From Prorocentrum cordatum (taxonomy: Eukaryota; Sar; Dinophyceae; Prorocentrales; Prorocentraceae), in contig CAUYUJ010004603.1 in assembly GCA_963575745.1 (NCBI GenBank), positions 273,657 to 326,156 on the forward strand: a stretch of DNA of 52,500 nucleotides. Direction: 5' to 3'. Every line of letters starts with the position of its first letter. The stretch's first letter is position 1. The notes under the pieces were generated by a model that was not told the origin of the DNA, did not search any database, and saw only the letters and a list, made by a program, of their open reading frames with translations. Shown piece by piece: positions 10,729 through 20,797 of the stretch. The translations under genes and the position numbers were made by a program.

Positions 10729-10794
10729 AATTCGTTGTTTTTCAAGTAGGGCCTCCTAACAATAGTGCGAAGGAATTTGGGGGGCCTAAAAGGC

Positions 10795-11410
10795 GTGCAT
10801 GGGGCTCTTGGGAGGCAGCTTGGAGACCGCTGGGGGGCTGTTTGGGGGCCTCTGGGGGCAACTTTTAGGCCTCCTCGGGGCTCTTGAGGGCCTCTTCAAG
10901 CTGGTTGGGGGACTCTTGGGGCCTCCTGGGGGCCTCTTGGAGCGGAAGGCAGGGATTGTCGATCAGTTCCCCTATTGGACGGCTTTTCGAGTCATCTTTG
11001 GGCTCTCTTGGGCTGCCTCGGGGCGCTCTTGGGCCGTCTCGGAGCCTTTCTGGCTCGTCTTGGAGCTGTCTTGGGGGCTCTTGGGCGGTCTCGGGGCGGT
11101 CTTGGGGGCCTTTTCGGCCGTCTTGGAGCGCTGGAAGCTCGAAATCGCGAGAAGGCTAAAAACCTAAACAACAATAATCAAAAACATGAATCAACCATGT
11201 TGGCCTCTTCGGGCGCTCTCGGGACGCCACTCGGAGCTCTGTTGGCGCCTCTCGGATGCCTCCTGGGAGCCTGAAAGGCTGTCGGCAGTGTCTTGGGCTG
11301 CTTGGGAGCGTCTTGGCCCGTCCTTTCGCGTTCTGGGGGCCACTTGGGGGCGTCTTGGGCTGTCCTGGAGCGTTTTGGGGGTTCCCTGGAACGTCCTGGG
11401 GCGCGGTATC
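10795..11410. repeat. GGGGCCTCTTGG-type degenerate repeat
   Basis: This is the same family as 3.2-5.3 kb, in the GGGGCTCTTGGGGG orientation, interrupted by a unique segment near 10940-10985 and an A-rich patch at 11155-11195. Leu-Gly-Ala-Ser-Trp open frames are repeat translation. From 11410 to 11560 a TATATA low-complexity patch is seen. Confidence 0.65.
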
Positions 11411-11639
11411 GGGAGATGCCCCTAGATGTTCCCGAGATGTGGGATGCTCCCGGGGGGGGGTATTCGTATTTGCTTATATTATTGTATTCGGATAGTAATA
11501 TATCTGTATATATATATATAGTTACACACATATATCTATATCCTATATATAGATCACGACCGTCGTCATCATCGCCAACACAATGAGCGTCGTCGGTACC
11601 ATCGTAGCCATCAACATCATCATCGACTATCAGCGCCAA

Positions 11640-11845
11640 CTCCCTGAAGCCTCGCACCGCATCGCCGATGCTGTGCCGATGCATTGACGATGCACCAGCG
11701 CCGTCGGCCACGTCGGTGACGCCAGCGTGGAGAAAATCGGGCTCCACATCGAACCGCATCGCCGATGCATCGGCGATGTGGCGCGATCCTCCAATCCCAC
11801 CTGCTCCGACCCTCTCCAGCAGGCCTAGAAATAGCGGGGGGCCCA
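11640..11845 (+). repeat. Dispersed repeat I (GATGCATCGGCGATG), copy 1
   Basis: Clustered ATCGCCGATGC and GATGCATCGGCGATG motifs are followed by a conserved GGAGAAAATCGGGCTCC segment and a GCGATCCTCCAATCCCACC-type tail. The copy at 49405-49640 has the same order of segments. A short relic (ATCGGCGATACATCG) occurs at about 51878. From 11850 to 12120 nothing is recognisable. Confidence 0.65.
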
Positions 11846-12123
11846 CCCACCCACCCCTCCGGGTAACAACCGCTGCCAGGAAGGTTACCCCCCCCCCTGC
11901 AGGCCGAGGCGGGCGGGGCTGCCAGTCTCGCTTCATGCGCGACGAACCGCATATGTCAGTGCTCTCAAGAGCGCAGGAGAAGTGAGCCCCATGCGCGGAG
12001 CAACGACGCGGCGGCCACTCCTCCCATGCACCTGGGCACTCGAAGGCATCCCGTGCTCGCGACGGCGCGCAAGAAACAGCCGGCAGGCGCCAAGGAAACT
12101 CTGACGAGGCTTCAAGACGCCCA

Positions 12124-12255
12124 CTGGCCATCGCTCGGACGTCCATTCCTTGTGTTTTTGTTCGGTTTCGTGCGTGGTTTTTTCGCCAACTGATCAAGGA
12201 TGCTCCTCGATTGTCCTCGCCGAAGGAAAAATGCTCACGTCCGAGCGATGCCAAG
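12124..12255 (+). mobile_element. Family A MITE, copy 1
   Basis: About 132 bp. The left end is CTGGCCATCGCTCGGACGT and the right end is CACGTCCGAGCGATGCCAAG, inverted repeats of about 18 bp. The conserved centre contains GGTTTCGTGCGTGGTTTTTT, GATCAAGGATGCTCCTCGAT and GTCCTCGCCGA. Three other well-preserved copies are at 16797-16926, 25798-25926 and 26511-26643. The sequence between here and 11850 shows no gene. Confidence 0.8.
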
Positions 12256-12438
12256 GGATTCAAGGCGCTCACCAAGACGCCCACCACGACTGTGGTCTGG
12301 GGGTCGGCGCAGCGGCGCAGGCCTCTTGAATGACGCGATGGCAGAGCGGTGGAGGAGAAGCCCAGTGGCCGCCAAGAGCATGCAGAATCGGCAAAGAGGT
12401 CAAGATCCTTCTCCATCCTCCACCCCTGGGACCTGAGT

Positions 12439-12630
12439 TTACGTCGGGCGTGTCCCCCTACAGGGGGATTTTCGATGCAAAATTTTAAAATTCTTCAAAA
12501 ATACCCCAAGAAGGTCAAAAAGTAGTCTAAAAATAGTCCCCAGACTATTTTTTGACTATTGTTTGATTATTTTGGAGTATTTCTTATTTTTCGTCGAAAA
12601 TCCCTCTGTAGGGGGACAGGCCCGACTTAA
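12439..12630 (+). mobile_element. Family B hAT-like MITE, copy 1
   Basis: A 192-bp element with long TIRs: TTACGTCGGGCGTGTCCCCC, then TACAGGGGGATTTT, mirrored at the right by CCCTCTGTAGGGGGACAGG and CCCGACTTAA. It is flanked by a perfect 8-bp duplication ACCTGAGT (12431-12438 and 12631-12638). Each end also forms a small hairpin (CCCCCTACAGGGGG). The AT-rich core contains AGTCCCCAGACTATTTTTTG. An 8-bp duplication is typical of the hAT superfamily, so that assignment is an inference. Confidence 0.85.
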
Positions 12631-12724
12631 ACCTGAGTCCCGAAGGTAAAAACGTCGTTAAACGCTGCCCTCCCACCCCAGGGCCGGTCGGCCCAGGGGA
12701 GGCTGCTCAAACTAAATAGCCAGG

Positions 12725-13053
12725 TGACAATCATCCTGGCCTCATCCCCCTCCTCCTCCTCCTCCTCCTCCTCCTCCTCCTCCTCCTTCTCCCCCTCCTC
12801 CTCCTCCTCCTTCTCCTCCTCCCCCCCTCCTCCCTCCTCCTCCTCCTCCTCCTCCTCCTCTCCTCCTCCTCTTCCTCCTCCTCCTCCTCCTCCTCCTCCT
12901 CCTCCTCCTCCTCTCCTCCTCCTCCTCCTTCCTCCCCCCCCCCATCCTCCTCCTCCTCCTCCTCCTCCTCCTCCTCCTCCTCCTCCTCCTCCTCCTCGCT
13001 GCCCCTGGCCTTGTAGAGGTTGTCCCAGCACGAGTTCACGCAGAAGGCTCCGC
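12725..13053 (-). CDS. Exon-like segment: Cys/Trp motif followed by poly-Glu
   Basis: On the minus strand a plausible acceptor (GGCTGGGCAG|G) at about 13054 is followed by a frame reading GAFCVNSCWDNLYKARGSEE. It then enters about 260 bp of GAG/GGA repeat giving poly-Glu and, after slippage, Gly/Arg runs. The initial 17 residues look like real coding sequence. The repeat part may be an expanded acidic tract or intronic microsatellite. No family is recognised, and coding status is an inference from the acceptor and residue composition. Confidence 0.3.
12745..13005. repeat. CTC/TCC trinucleotide microsatellite
   Basis: Nearly pure TCC/CTC repeat about 260 bp long with C-run interruptions, mirroring the GAG block at the left edge of the window but with the pyrimidines on the plus strand. 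Confidence 0.9.
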
Positions 13054-13494
13054 CTGCCCAGCCGCCCCGTGCGCCCTCCCGGGGGGCCAGCCAGTCAGAG
13101 GGGGCACGGGGAGGTCGCCCTCGCCATCCCGCTCCTCACCCTCCGGCTCTTCCTTGCACCGCCCCTCCTCTGGCTCCTCCTGCTGCTTCTCCCCTGCTCC
13201 TCCCTCCTCCTCCGCTTGCTCCCCTGCTCCTCCTCCCATGCCTCCGTCCCCCCGTCCCCCTTCCAAGGGGCAACAAGTAAGAGGCTCCAGGAGGAGGGCG
13301 GGGAGGTCCTGCTCTTCCTCCTCATCCCCCTTACTCTCCACCGCCTCGGTCTCCTCATCCCCACCTTGTGCAAGAGAGAATGGGAGGAGGATGTCGTCCA
13401 CGCCCTCCTACTCCACCTCCTCAGCCGAGCCCGGCGCCCCCTATCCGAGGGGCATGGTGTGAAAAAAAGGTAGGGGTAGCAAAAGGCGGTCATG

Positions 13495-13560
13495 CTCCAT
13501 TCCCTCTCCTCCTCCTCCTCCTCCTCCTCCTCCTCCTCCTCCTCCTCCTCCTCCGTCTCC
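13495..13560. repeat. CTC microsatellite
   Basis: About 55 bp of pure CTC. The flanking stretch 13060-13490 has several GC-rich open frames on both strands with no recognisable family. Just downstream (13705-13770) the palindrome AGGAGCACATGCTCCT occurs twice. Confidence 0.8.
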
Positions 13561-14536
13561 TGTTCTTCCACTCCGAATTGGTAGGAGGTAAGACGCGTGA
13601 GAGGAGTAGCAGGAAGAGGCCCAAGGAGGAGGAGGACCAGAGGAAGCCCAGAAGGCATCAGCGGTGTTGCAACACGCCCTCCCGCCCCGAGGCACCCTCC
13701 TCAAGAGTCCCCAGGAGCACATGCTCCTTTTCTGCCTGCGGGAGGCGTCCCCGGGAGCACATGCTCCTCTCTCTCTCTCTCTCTTTCTTCATATCGTCCC
13801 CCATCGTGCAATGAAAAAACGCGATCGCGGCTGTTACCGCCCCCCCTCTGGTCACGTCCCGATGATTCGCGTCGGCGCCGAATGGGAATCCCCAGGAATA
13901 GCCCAGAAAACTCGAACAGCAGATGCCTACGGGGATCTGCTATAGCAGAGCGTGCACCACGCTGAGAATTTGCAGATGCCTGCGAGGAATAGCTCCGGAT
14001 AGCTGAACTCAGCATCGGGGAATGCTGGGAATCAAAGACGGGTTTGCTATAACCTCTCCATTCCCTCCTGTGCCTCCTACTCCTCTCGTCATCCCTCGTC
14101 CTCCACATTGCATTGCAAGGATATTACACAAGGACAGGAGGATGAAGGATGACATGGCAAGGAGGGAGGGAGCGGTGAAGGCGGGGCCAGGCCCAAACGA
14201 CCTGCTTTGCTTCCATGTATGCAATCGGTTCGCGCTCTTGGGGGGGTCTGGGCGCCCTCGGGCCCAAGGGGGGGGGGAGGCTGGCCTCGTCGTCGTCGTC
14301 GTCGTCGTCATCCCACCTCTCCCTCATACTCCCTACCTTGGTCGTCCTATGCCCCCTTCAAGCGCTGCCAAGCGCTTCGCTGCACATCGCTGGGGCGCAC
14401 TGGGGCCGTGCGGGATGAGGAGGTCCATTACATACACGTGGGCCACTTCCAAAGTATTCTATCGAACAACGCACAGCGTCTTCATGTCAGAACGATCGGG
14501 CTACGATGAAGAATCGCAAACTGGGCGTCTTAAGTA

Positions 14537-14727
14537 ATCCAGGAAGCTGGACACACACGCGGTTGGAATCTAATGCGGAACAAGCGAAGCCAATTGCTGG
14601 ATACACGTGCGAACGGCATTCGTACTTAAAACACAAGGGCCGAACCGTAAAAAGATATGCAGTCACATGTGTATCCAGCTCTCGCCCAAGCTGGCCACGC
14701 CATGTGGACACAGCTTCCTGGTAGGAA
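14537..14727. repeat. Foldback-like element with CCAGGAAGCTG ends
   Basis: CCAGGAAGCTGGACACACAC at the left is mirrored by GTGGACACAGCTTCCTGG at the right, with GTATCCAGC inside. The unit is about 190 bp and could be a single-copy TIR element. No target duplication is obvious. The neighbouring region 13800-14530 shows no recognisable gene. Confidence 0.4.
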
Positions 14728-14812
14728 CCACATCGGACAAATGCTACTCTCTGTTCGGCGTAACTCCCCCAGTGGGGCGGGAATCCAAGGAAAAACTGCG
14801 GGGGGGGCTCCC

Positions 14813-14893
14813 CTCCACCTCCTCCTCCTCCTCCTCCTCCTCCTCCCTCCTCCTCCTCCTCCTCCTCCTCCTCCTCCTCCTCCTCCTCCTGGT
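14813..14893. repeat. CTC microsatellite
   Basis: About 80 bp of CTC repeat. Downstream, 15145-15205 carries a short duplicated phrase CGCTCTGCCGYAGCA followed by a CTATACG-type segment. From 15205 to 15880 only short CT-rich runs (15418-15440, 15630-15655) and no gene are seen. Confidence 0.85.
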
Positions 14894-15884
14894 GGCGACG
14901 AATCGCCACCAGAAGAGTGAACAAGCAGGTCTCTCCGGCCAAGCCCTGCCTCTCCTGCCCCCCCCTCCCAACTCCCTCCTCCCTTCGTCCTTGCGTGAAG
15001 CACCACCTTGCACTGTAACGAAGAGGACTGTAGCGACGAGAGGAGAACACGACGACGAATAGGAGGGACGACAGCGGGAGGGAAAGGAGGATGGATGAAA
15101 AAGGAACGAATACGAAGAGGATGATGAGGAGAAGGAAGGCGCTCTGCCGCAGCAAATCCGTATAGGTAGATACGCTCTGCCGTAGCAGAACCCTATACGC
15201 ATCTGTTATCCAGACAGTTGTTGGTTACTCCTAGACGTTCCCAGACGACAACGGCGCGAAACGTGACGGGACCGTTTCCCCCCCCGAGTAACGCCGATTA
15301 TCACTCGGAAACAAAACACGCTTTCCAAAGACCCCCATTCTCCTCCCCAGGAGAAAACAAGGGGTCGTGGGGCGGACATGCCTCGGATAGGATTGGCGCC
15401 TGCTACATTAAAGGATTCTCTCTCTCTCTCTATTTCTGTCCCAGTCTGTCTCTGCTTCCACATTGCGCCCTTCTGTCACCATGCTGAACCCAGCGACGTG
15501 ATCCTAATTTCGTGCCATCGTTTGGGCCTCCGCTGCCAAAGGAACGAAGTGGGCACAACATCCAGCGGCTGTGAACCAAATTCTTGAACGTAAATGTGTT
15601 TATGACCATTTGATGGTTGACGTCATCTGTCTCTCTCTCTCTCTCTCCCTCTGTAGATGAATGTATGGCTGTATCGCTGTAGCGTTGGAAATATAGATGG
15701 TTGTATCGTTGGAGCTATAGATGATTATATACAGATATAGATATATGTACATCTGTAGACATCAAGTTTCTTTCTCCCTGGTCTGCCAGATCACCACCAC
15801 TGCCACTCATTGATGACAACAATTTACTGACAACGAGTGCAGTGGACCACCACAAAAGAACGGTCTTGGACCGTGGGCATGCGT

Positions 15885-16218
15885 GTGAGTGTGTGTGTGT
15901 GTGTTGTGTGTGAGTTGTGTGTGTGGTGTGTCGTGTGGTGTGTGGTGTGTGGTGTGTGGTGTGGTGTGTGGTGTGTGGTGTGTGTAGTGTGTGTGGCGTG
16001 TGCGTGTGCGTGTGTGCGTGTGTGTGTGGTGTGGTGAGTGGTGTGTGTAGTGTGTGTGTGTGGTGTGCGTGTGTGCGTGTGTGCGTGTGTGCGTGTGTGC
16101 GTGTGTGCGTGTGTGCGTGTGTGCGCGTGCGCGTGCGCGTGCGCGTGCGCGTGTGCGTGTGCGTGTGCGTGTGCGTGTGCGTGTGCGTGTGCGTGTGCGT
16201 GTGCGTGTGCGTGTGCGT

Positions 16219-16308
<90 letters not shown>

Positions 16309-16318
16309 GACTGCGCGT
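15885..16318. repeat. TG/CG alternating purine-pyrimidine tract
   Basis: More than 400 bp of GTGTGT/GTGCGT alternation, including about 200 bp of GTGTGC and GCGTGT units and a terminal pure GT run at 16225-16303. It has strong Z-DNA potential. The Cys-Val and His-Thr open frames across it are artefacts. Confidence 0.92.
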
Positions 16319-16537
16319 GCAAGTGCAAGTGCACGCGAGTGCTACCAGTGAGTCCCACCCGTTGGGCCCCCCTGTCCGTGAATGTAGAGCACGCACACGT
16401 CGGACCGAGCGCCTGGGGCAAGCGTGCTTTCTCCGCCTATCGCGCGCGTCCACTCGGCATCGGCCCTGCCGCGCCAGCCGCACAGGACGAGACAGGCTAG
16501 CCGCCCGCAGCGAACCCTCTCAGCGATACCCCAAGAC

Positions 16538-16691
16538 TTAAGTCGGGCCTGTCCCCCTGCAGGGGGAGTTTGGACGAAACATAAAAACTTAGTCGAACAA
16601 TGCACTAACATATTCAGACATTGTCAAACAAATCAACCCCTTTAAAACTGTGTTTGGATATTCCTCCTGTAGAGAGACAAGCCCGACTTCA
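16538..16691 (+). mobile_element. Family B hAT-like MITE, copy 2
   Basis: A 154-bp element starting TTAAGTCGGGCCTGTCCCCC and ending AGAGACAAGCCCGACTTCA. It is flanked by a perfect 8-bp duplication CCCAAGAC (16530-16537 and 16692-16699). The core is AT-rich and shorter than in copy 1. Confidence 0.85.
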
Positions 16692-16796
16692 CCCAAGACG
16701 CCAGCACCCCAGAGGTCACCAAGCTGAGGAGGCGGCGGCTGGGCGCGAAGAAGCGTCCGCGGCAAAGCCAGAGCCAACAAACCCTGACAAAAACAA

Positions 16797-16926
16797 CCCG
16801 CCATCGCTCGGACGTCCATTCCATGTGCGTTTGTTGGTGTCATGCGTGGATTTTTCGCCAAATGATCAAGGATGCTCCTCGATGGTCCTCGCCGAGAAAA
16901 AAAGCACACGTCCGAGCGATGCCAAG
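16797..16926 (+). mobile_element. Family A MITE, copy 2
   Basis: CGCCATCGCTCGGACGT at the left and CACGTCCGAGCGATGCCAAG at the right, with the same core as the copy at 12124 (GATCAAGGATGCTCCTCGAT). No clear target duplication is visible. It lies about 100 bp from the family B copy ending at 16691. Confidence 0.8.
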
Positions 16927-17049
16927 GACAAGGGGGCAGCTAGCAGCACGAGTGGCTGGTATGAAGGCAACGCGCGCACACAGGCTTCGAATTTGGCGGA
17001 CTTGCCCACAACGTCAACGAGGCATAGCCACTCTTCCCTGCCGAGTGGC

Positions 17050-17791
17050 GCGGCCGAACGTATCTCCCAGAGGGCATACACTGCGTGCCCAGGCGGGTTC
17101 TGAGAGGTCCCTGGGCAAATTGTCAGACTTCGCGGCAAGGTGGTCGAGGATACCGTCGAGCAGCTCAAAGAACTAGCGTGACATGGTGGTCAGACAGCCA
17201 CAGACTTGATGCGAACAAGAGACCCAGACAGCACGAGGACAAGAGGAACAAGAAGGGAGGCACTAACACATGAGACTGCCGTCCCTGACATAAAGACTCA
17301 AGGCCAGAAACACGCAGACCTTTAGGAGCCTGAACCATTGCTCCACCACGGTCGACGCAACCGCTGTTATTCTCGTCGTCCTCATCCAACAAGCCCCACG
17401 GGTCATGCCAATAAGACCACGCCACGTCGCCAGCATCTTTGTCCTTTGGCAGGTAGCTGCAAGCAGACCGGCAGAATACATGAGAGTCATGAGAGCCGCG
17501 CGGTCGTGGAAATCGCATCCCGATGAACATTGACAATAACAACTTGTGGTGTGCCTATTTGGAAACGGAGGTCCTCCACATAGACTGCTGGAAGCTCGTG
17601 CTCGTACACGTCATCCGCTGTAGGGACTTCTTGTCCCTTGGGGCAACAGCAATGACTGCAACACTAACTACAGGAATAGCCAACTCCGCTAGCAATGCAC
17701 TCCAAGCCCCTTGAGACAACGGCATGCATATATACAATTGTAGAGGGTGTGGCATGTCAGCAACCTCCTGATGCAGAACGAATACCAACAC
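17050..17791 (-). pseudogene. Frameshifted multi-pass membrane protein remnant
   Basis: Pieces in different minus-strand frames form a plausible order. First HPLQLYICMPLSQGAWSALL and ELAIPVVSVAVIAVAP (17640-17790) look like a membrane segment and its approach. Next APKGQEVPTADDVYEHELP and VEDLRFQIGTPQVVIVNVH follow in a shifted frame (17520-17640). Then an STVVEQWFRLLKVCVFLALS hydrophobic segment (17290-17350). Finally FFELLDGILDHLAAKSDNLP (17100-17170). This resembles a large family of uncharacterised dinoflagellate membrane proteins with a DVYE...DLRFQ segment. That likeness is from memory, not a search. At least two frameshifts and stops are needed, so I call it a pseudogene. Introns or assembly indels are alternatives. 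Confidence 0.42.
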
Positions 17792-18112
17792 GTCTCATGG
17801 TAGCAGTGAGTAAATAGAGGGAGCCGATCAAGCCGAAAAGGAACCAACATCAACCTTCTCTAGCCAAACTGACGCTGGTCGACCCGGCAGCCGCGTACGC
17901 ACTGCGAGCGGCCACGCACTCGCATTCATCCTACTCCACTCCCCCTTTGTGGTCTCACTCCTCTCTCTCTCTCTCTCCCCCTCCCTTCCCCCGCCTGACC
18001 TCAAACAATTCACCGGTGAGAAAAAGATCAGAAGCGGCCTGATCCCGTCAGCGCATCGAAGCATCTAGCGCTACAGTGCGCGAAACCGAGTACGCCAAGT
18101 TCGTGTCTTGAC

Positions 18113-18273
18113 AACATCGACTGTGGTCTCTGACACCGCGTCCATCGTTCGGCCTTGAACGATTGGCGCTTTCCGATGTCGCGTGTCGTTCCATGCCGGC
18201 CCATTTCAAGCCGCTGGCGGCGTTCAGCTTCCGCGTTGACACGACACGAAACTACCGTATGCCTTATGGAATC
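18113..18273 (+). CDS. Putative exon 1 of a two-exon fragment
   Basis: An open frame after a TGA near 18107-18112 reads into LALSDVACRSMPAHFKPLAA and FRVDTTRNYRMPYGI. It ends exactly at a good donor, ATC|GTGAGT, at 18273/18274. The exon's 5' limit is not resolved. Codon content and lack of repeats suggest real coding sequence, but no protein family is recognised. Confidence 0.4.
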
Positions 18274-18365
18274 GTGAGTGCTTGTCCACTGCTCTCCTCT
18301 CGCTGCCGATGCGGGTGCGCGAGTCAACGTCTCTATCTCTTGCTGCTGCTGCCCCCCCGTTGCAG

Positions 18366-18472
18366 CCGATTTGCGGATGGAGCTCGCACAACACAGTCAA
18401 GTCGATGAGCAAGGGGGGCAAATGCTTTGCCCATGGCCAGAGGAGTCAAACAGAGCAGCTATTACTCAAAGG
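18366..18472 (+). CDS. Putative exon 2 of a two-exon fragment
   Basis: The acceptor is textbook: a CT-rich stretch ending CCCCCCCGTTGCAG just before 18366. The exon ends at AAAGG|GTGAGC. Joining it in phase 0 to the exon ending at 18273 removes a 92-bp GT-AG intron and keeps the frame open (PICGWSSHNTVKSMSKGG then KCFAHGQRSQTEQLLLK). The alternative unspliced frame (DLRMELAQHSQVDEQGG) is also open, so phase is not certain. Function unknown. Confidence 0.42.
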
Positions 18473-18819
18473 GTGAGCCTTACTTCCAGGAGCTGGAAGA
18501 AACTACCCATGGAGTGCCCGACGTCAAAAGCTCAACCTGAGGCTTCGGGAGGTACACATCACCTCACACCGAGGGCAGGGCGTACTCCCTGGGCCCTGGA
18601 AAGCCAGCCGTCGACACTCCGTCGGATGATCCACTGCCCCTGCGTCGCTCCTGGGGGGGATCCCGTCGAGGCCTCGCTGACGCCTGCCACGCCCTGCCCC
18701 GACACCGAAGGCACCAGCGGGGACACCGGCCAGCACCGACCGAGCGGCACCATTCGGCCTTCTGGCCGCGCCGGCACGTCGGAGCGTCTGAATGGCACTC
18801 AGTCTTGAACTCGTGATCT

Positions 18820-18981
18820 TGAAGGGGCCCTGGGACACACAAATAAATACACACAAATAAAAAAATCCAAATATTTTACCATCTGTTCTGGGTATCTGTC
18901 TTCCCCCCCACTTCCCATATTTTCCTATATTTTCTGGGGAGTCGACGATTAATTGTGTCTGTGTGATTTTTTCCCTCCTCA
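18820..18981 (+). mobile_element. Family C TIR element, copy 3
   Basis: TGAAGGGGCCCTGGGACAC at the left and TTTTCCCTCCTCA at the right. It is flanked by a perfect 5-bp duplication GATCT (18815-18819 and 18982-18986). Its right terminus forms the stop codon of the adjacent minus-strand exon. Confidence 0.85.
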
Positions 18982-19164
18982 GATCTTGCGGCACTCGGTG
19001 AGGCAGGAAAAGTGCACCCTGTCCGCCCCTCCTCGGCACCGTCTCTCTTTCCCAGGCCCCTTTCTCTCTTCTGCCCGCCGCGCTGCCAGGGCTTCGTACC
19101 AGTCGTCGTTGGCAAACAGGTCCAGGAAGTGTGCCAGAGCGGGCTGGCCCAGCTTCCGAGCTTC
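18979..19164 (-). CDS. Putative terminal exon, stop codon provided by a transposon end
   Basis: A strong minus-strand acceptor (CTGTCTGCCTCCCCGCAG|G) precedes 19164. The exon reads EARKLGQPALAHFLDLFAND then DWYEALAARRAEERKGPGKE and ends CRKI followed by TGA at 18981-18979. That TGA is the first three bases of the family C element inserted at the duplicated GATCT, so the original C-terminus has been cut off. Composition (charged, amphipathic, no repeats) favours genuine coding. No family is recognised. Upstream exons would lie beyond 19200 and are not resolved. Confidence 0.45.
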   Translation of the reverse strand, partial: EARKLGQPALAHFLDLFANDDWYEALAARRAEERKGPGKERRCRGGADRVHFSCLTECRKI

Positions 19165-19554
19165 CTGCGGGGAGGCAGACAGGCGCGGCTCATGCGCACT
19201 GTGTGATGCAGCTCCCGAGAGAAACCTGGACCCCCCCCCGAGAGCCCTCCTGAAAGAGCTTCTGTAGTACCATTGGTGCATACTCCACCCCAGAGAGTGC
19301 ATCGTGGCCGCAAGCCAGAGCTGCCTAGCAAATGTAAGGGCCTACTATGCAACGTGTTGTGCCGAAGCGCACAACCAACAACAACACAACACTACCCGAA
19401 TGCAACCACGCGCCTGCGGAAACCAGCCAGGGACGTCCCTGACGCTGTCTATCCCGCGTCCCGTCGTATGTTCAGCTGCCCCGTTCCGAGCTCACTAAAG
19501 GCATCAGGTCAAGCGCAACATGAATACAGATTCCAAACCCTGGCGGGAGAGCCC

Positions 19555-19755
19555 AGAATCGAATCGATGTCGAATCGGCGATCGAAATTCATCGGATCGG
19601 CGGAAATCGGCAGCCGAGTCGGAAAAAGTCGAATCGGCAGACATCAGCAGGCTAGTAGTTCTCCAATGGGAAATCGGATCCCACATCGGAATCCGACATC
19701 GAATCGAATCGGAATCGGAACCCCTCGAAATCGAAGCGAATCGAATCGGCGGCGT
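19555..19755. repeat. Degenerate GAATCGG repeat
   Basis: Dense GAATCGGN and AATCGNA heptamer/octamer motifs occupy about 200 bp. The motif resembles the GATCTCACTATC-type arrays nearby only in its ATCG content. Open frames across it are Arg/Ser/Ile-rich artefacts. From 19170 to 19550 and 19755 to 20020 nothing is recognised. Confidence 0.55.
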
Positions 19756-20029
19756 CGAAATGAGCCCTGCCCTGGTAATATGGCGCCTGTCCCGAAGGCG
19801 ACACAAGCCATGATAGAGTGACCGTGGGAGCTTGAACACACGGTTCAACGCTCTCAAAGCACAAAAACACAGCGGGGCGGTCTCGCGCGCCAATGTTCCC
19901 CATTGTCTGGCCGTGTAGCGTTGCCTGTTCCCTCGCGCGCTGGACGTAAGCCGCGGAAAGCATACCGCAACCGTTCCTTGGTGGCATGTGATACATGTAT
20001 GTATATATATATATACATACATATACACA

Positions 20030-20724
20030 TATACCTATACGACCACCCTTCGGGTGATAAGGAGGTTCGGTGGGGGGAGGATGCAGAGTCTCACTCGATC
20101 GGTCTCACTATCCATCTCACTATCGGTCTCGCTCGATCGATTTCACTCGATCGATCTCACAATCGATCTCACTCGATATATCTCATTCGCTCGGTCTCAC
20201 AATTGATCTGATTATCGATCTCACAATCGATCCCACATTCGGTCTCACTATCGATCTCACTACCGATATCACAATCGATATAACATTCAACGTCATCATC
20301 ATCATCATCATCAGCAACAACACCACCATCTTCATCGTCATCGGGACACTGTCATCTTCACATCATCATCATCGCCATTATCATCAACGCCATCATCATC
20401 ATGCCATCATCATCAACGCCATCATCATCTCATCATAGTCATCATCATCGTCATCATCGGGACACAGCCATCGTCATCATCACCATCAACATCATCATCA
20501 TCCTTCGGACACCATCATGATCACCATCATTTTCATAGTCAATATCATCAACAACATGGGGACACCATCATCATCAGCTCAATATCATCATCAACAGCAT
20601 CAACAGCATCATCAACATCATCGGGACACCATCATCATCAGCAGCATCATCATCACCAACATCATCATCAACATCATCATCATCGGCACAACATCACCAT
20701 CACCATTATCATCACCACCGTCAT

Positions 20725-20797
<73 letters not shown>

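Noticed and set aside
11178-12416. 412-codon minus-strand ORF
   Set aside because: It spans a MITE, repeat I, a TATATA patch and the Gly/Leu repeat. A single protein across such unrelated repeats is implausible.
13095-13658. 187-codon minus ORF with poly-Glu
   Set aside because: The Glu run is CTC microsatellite. The rest overlaps equally open frames and shows no motif.
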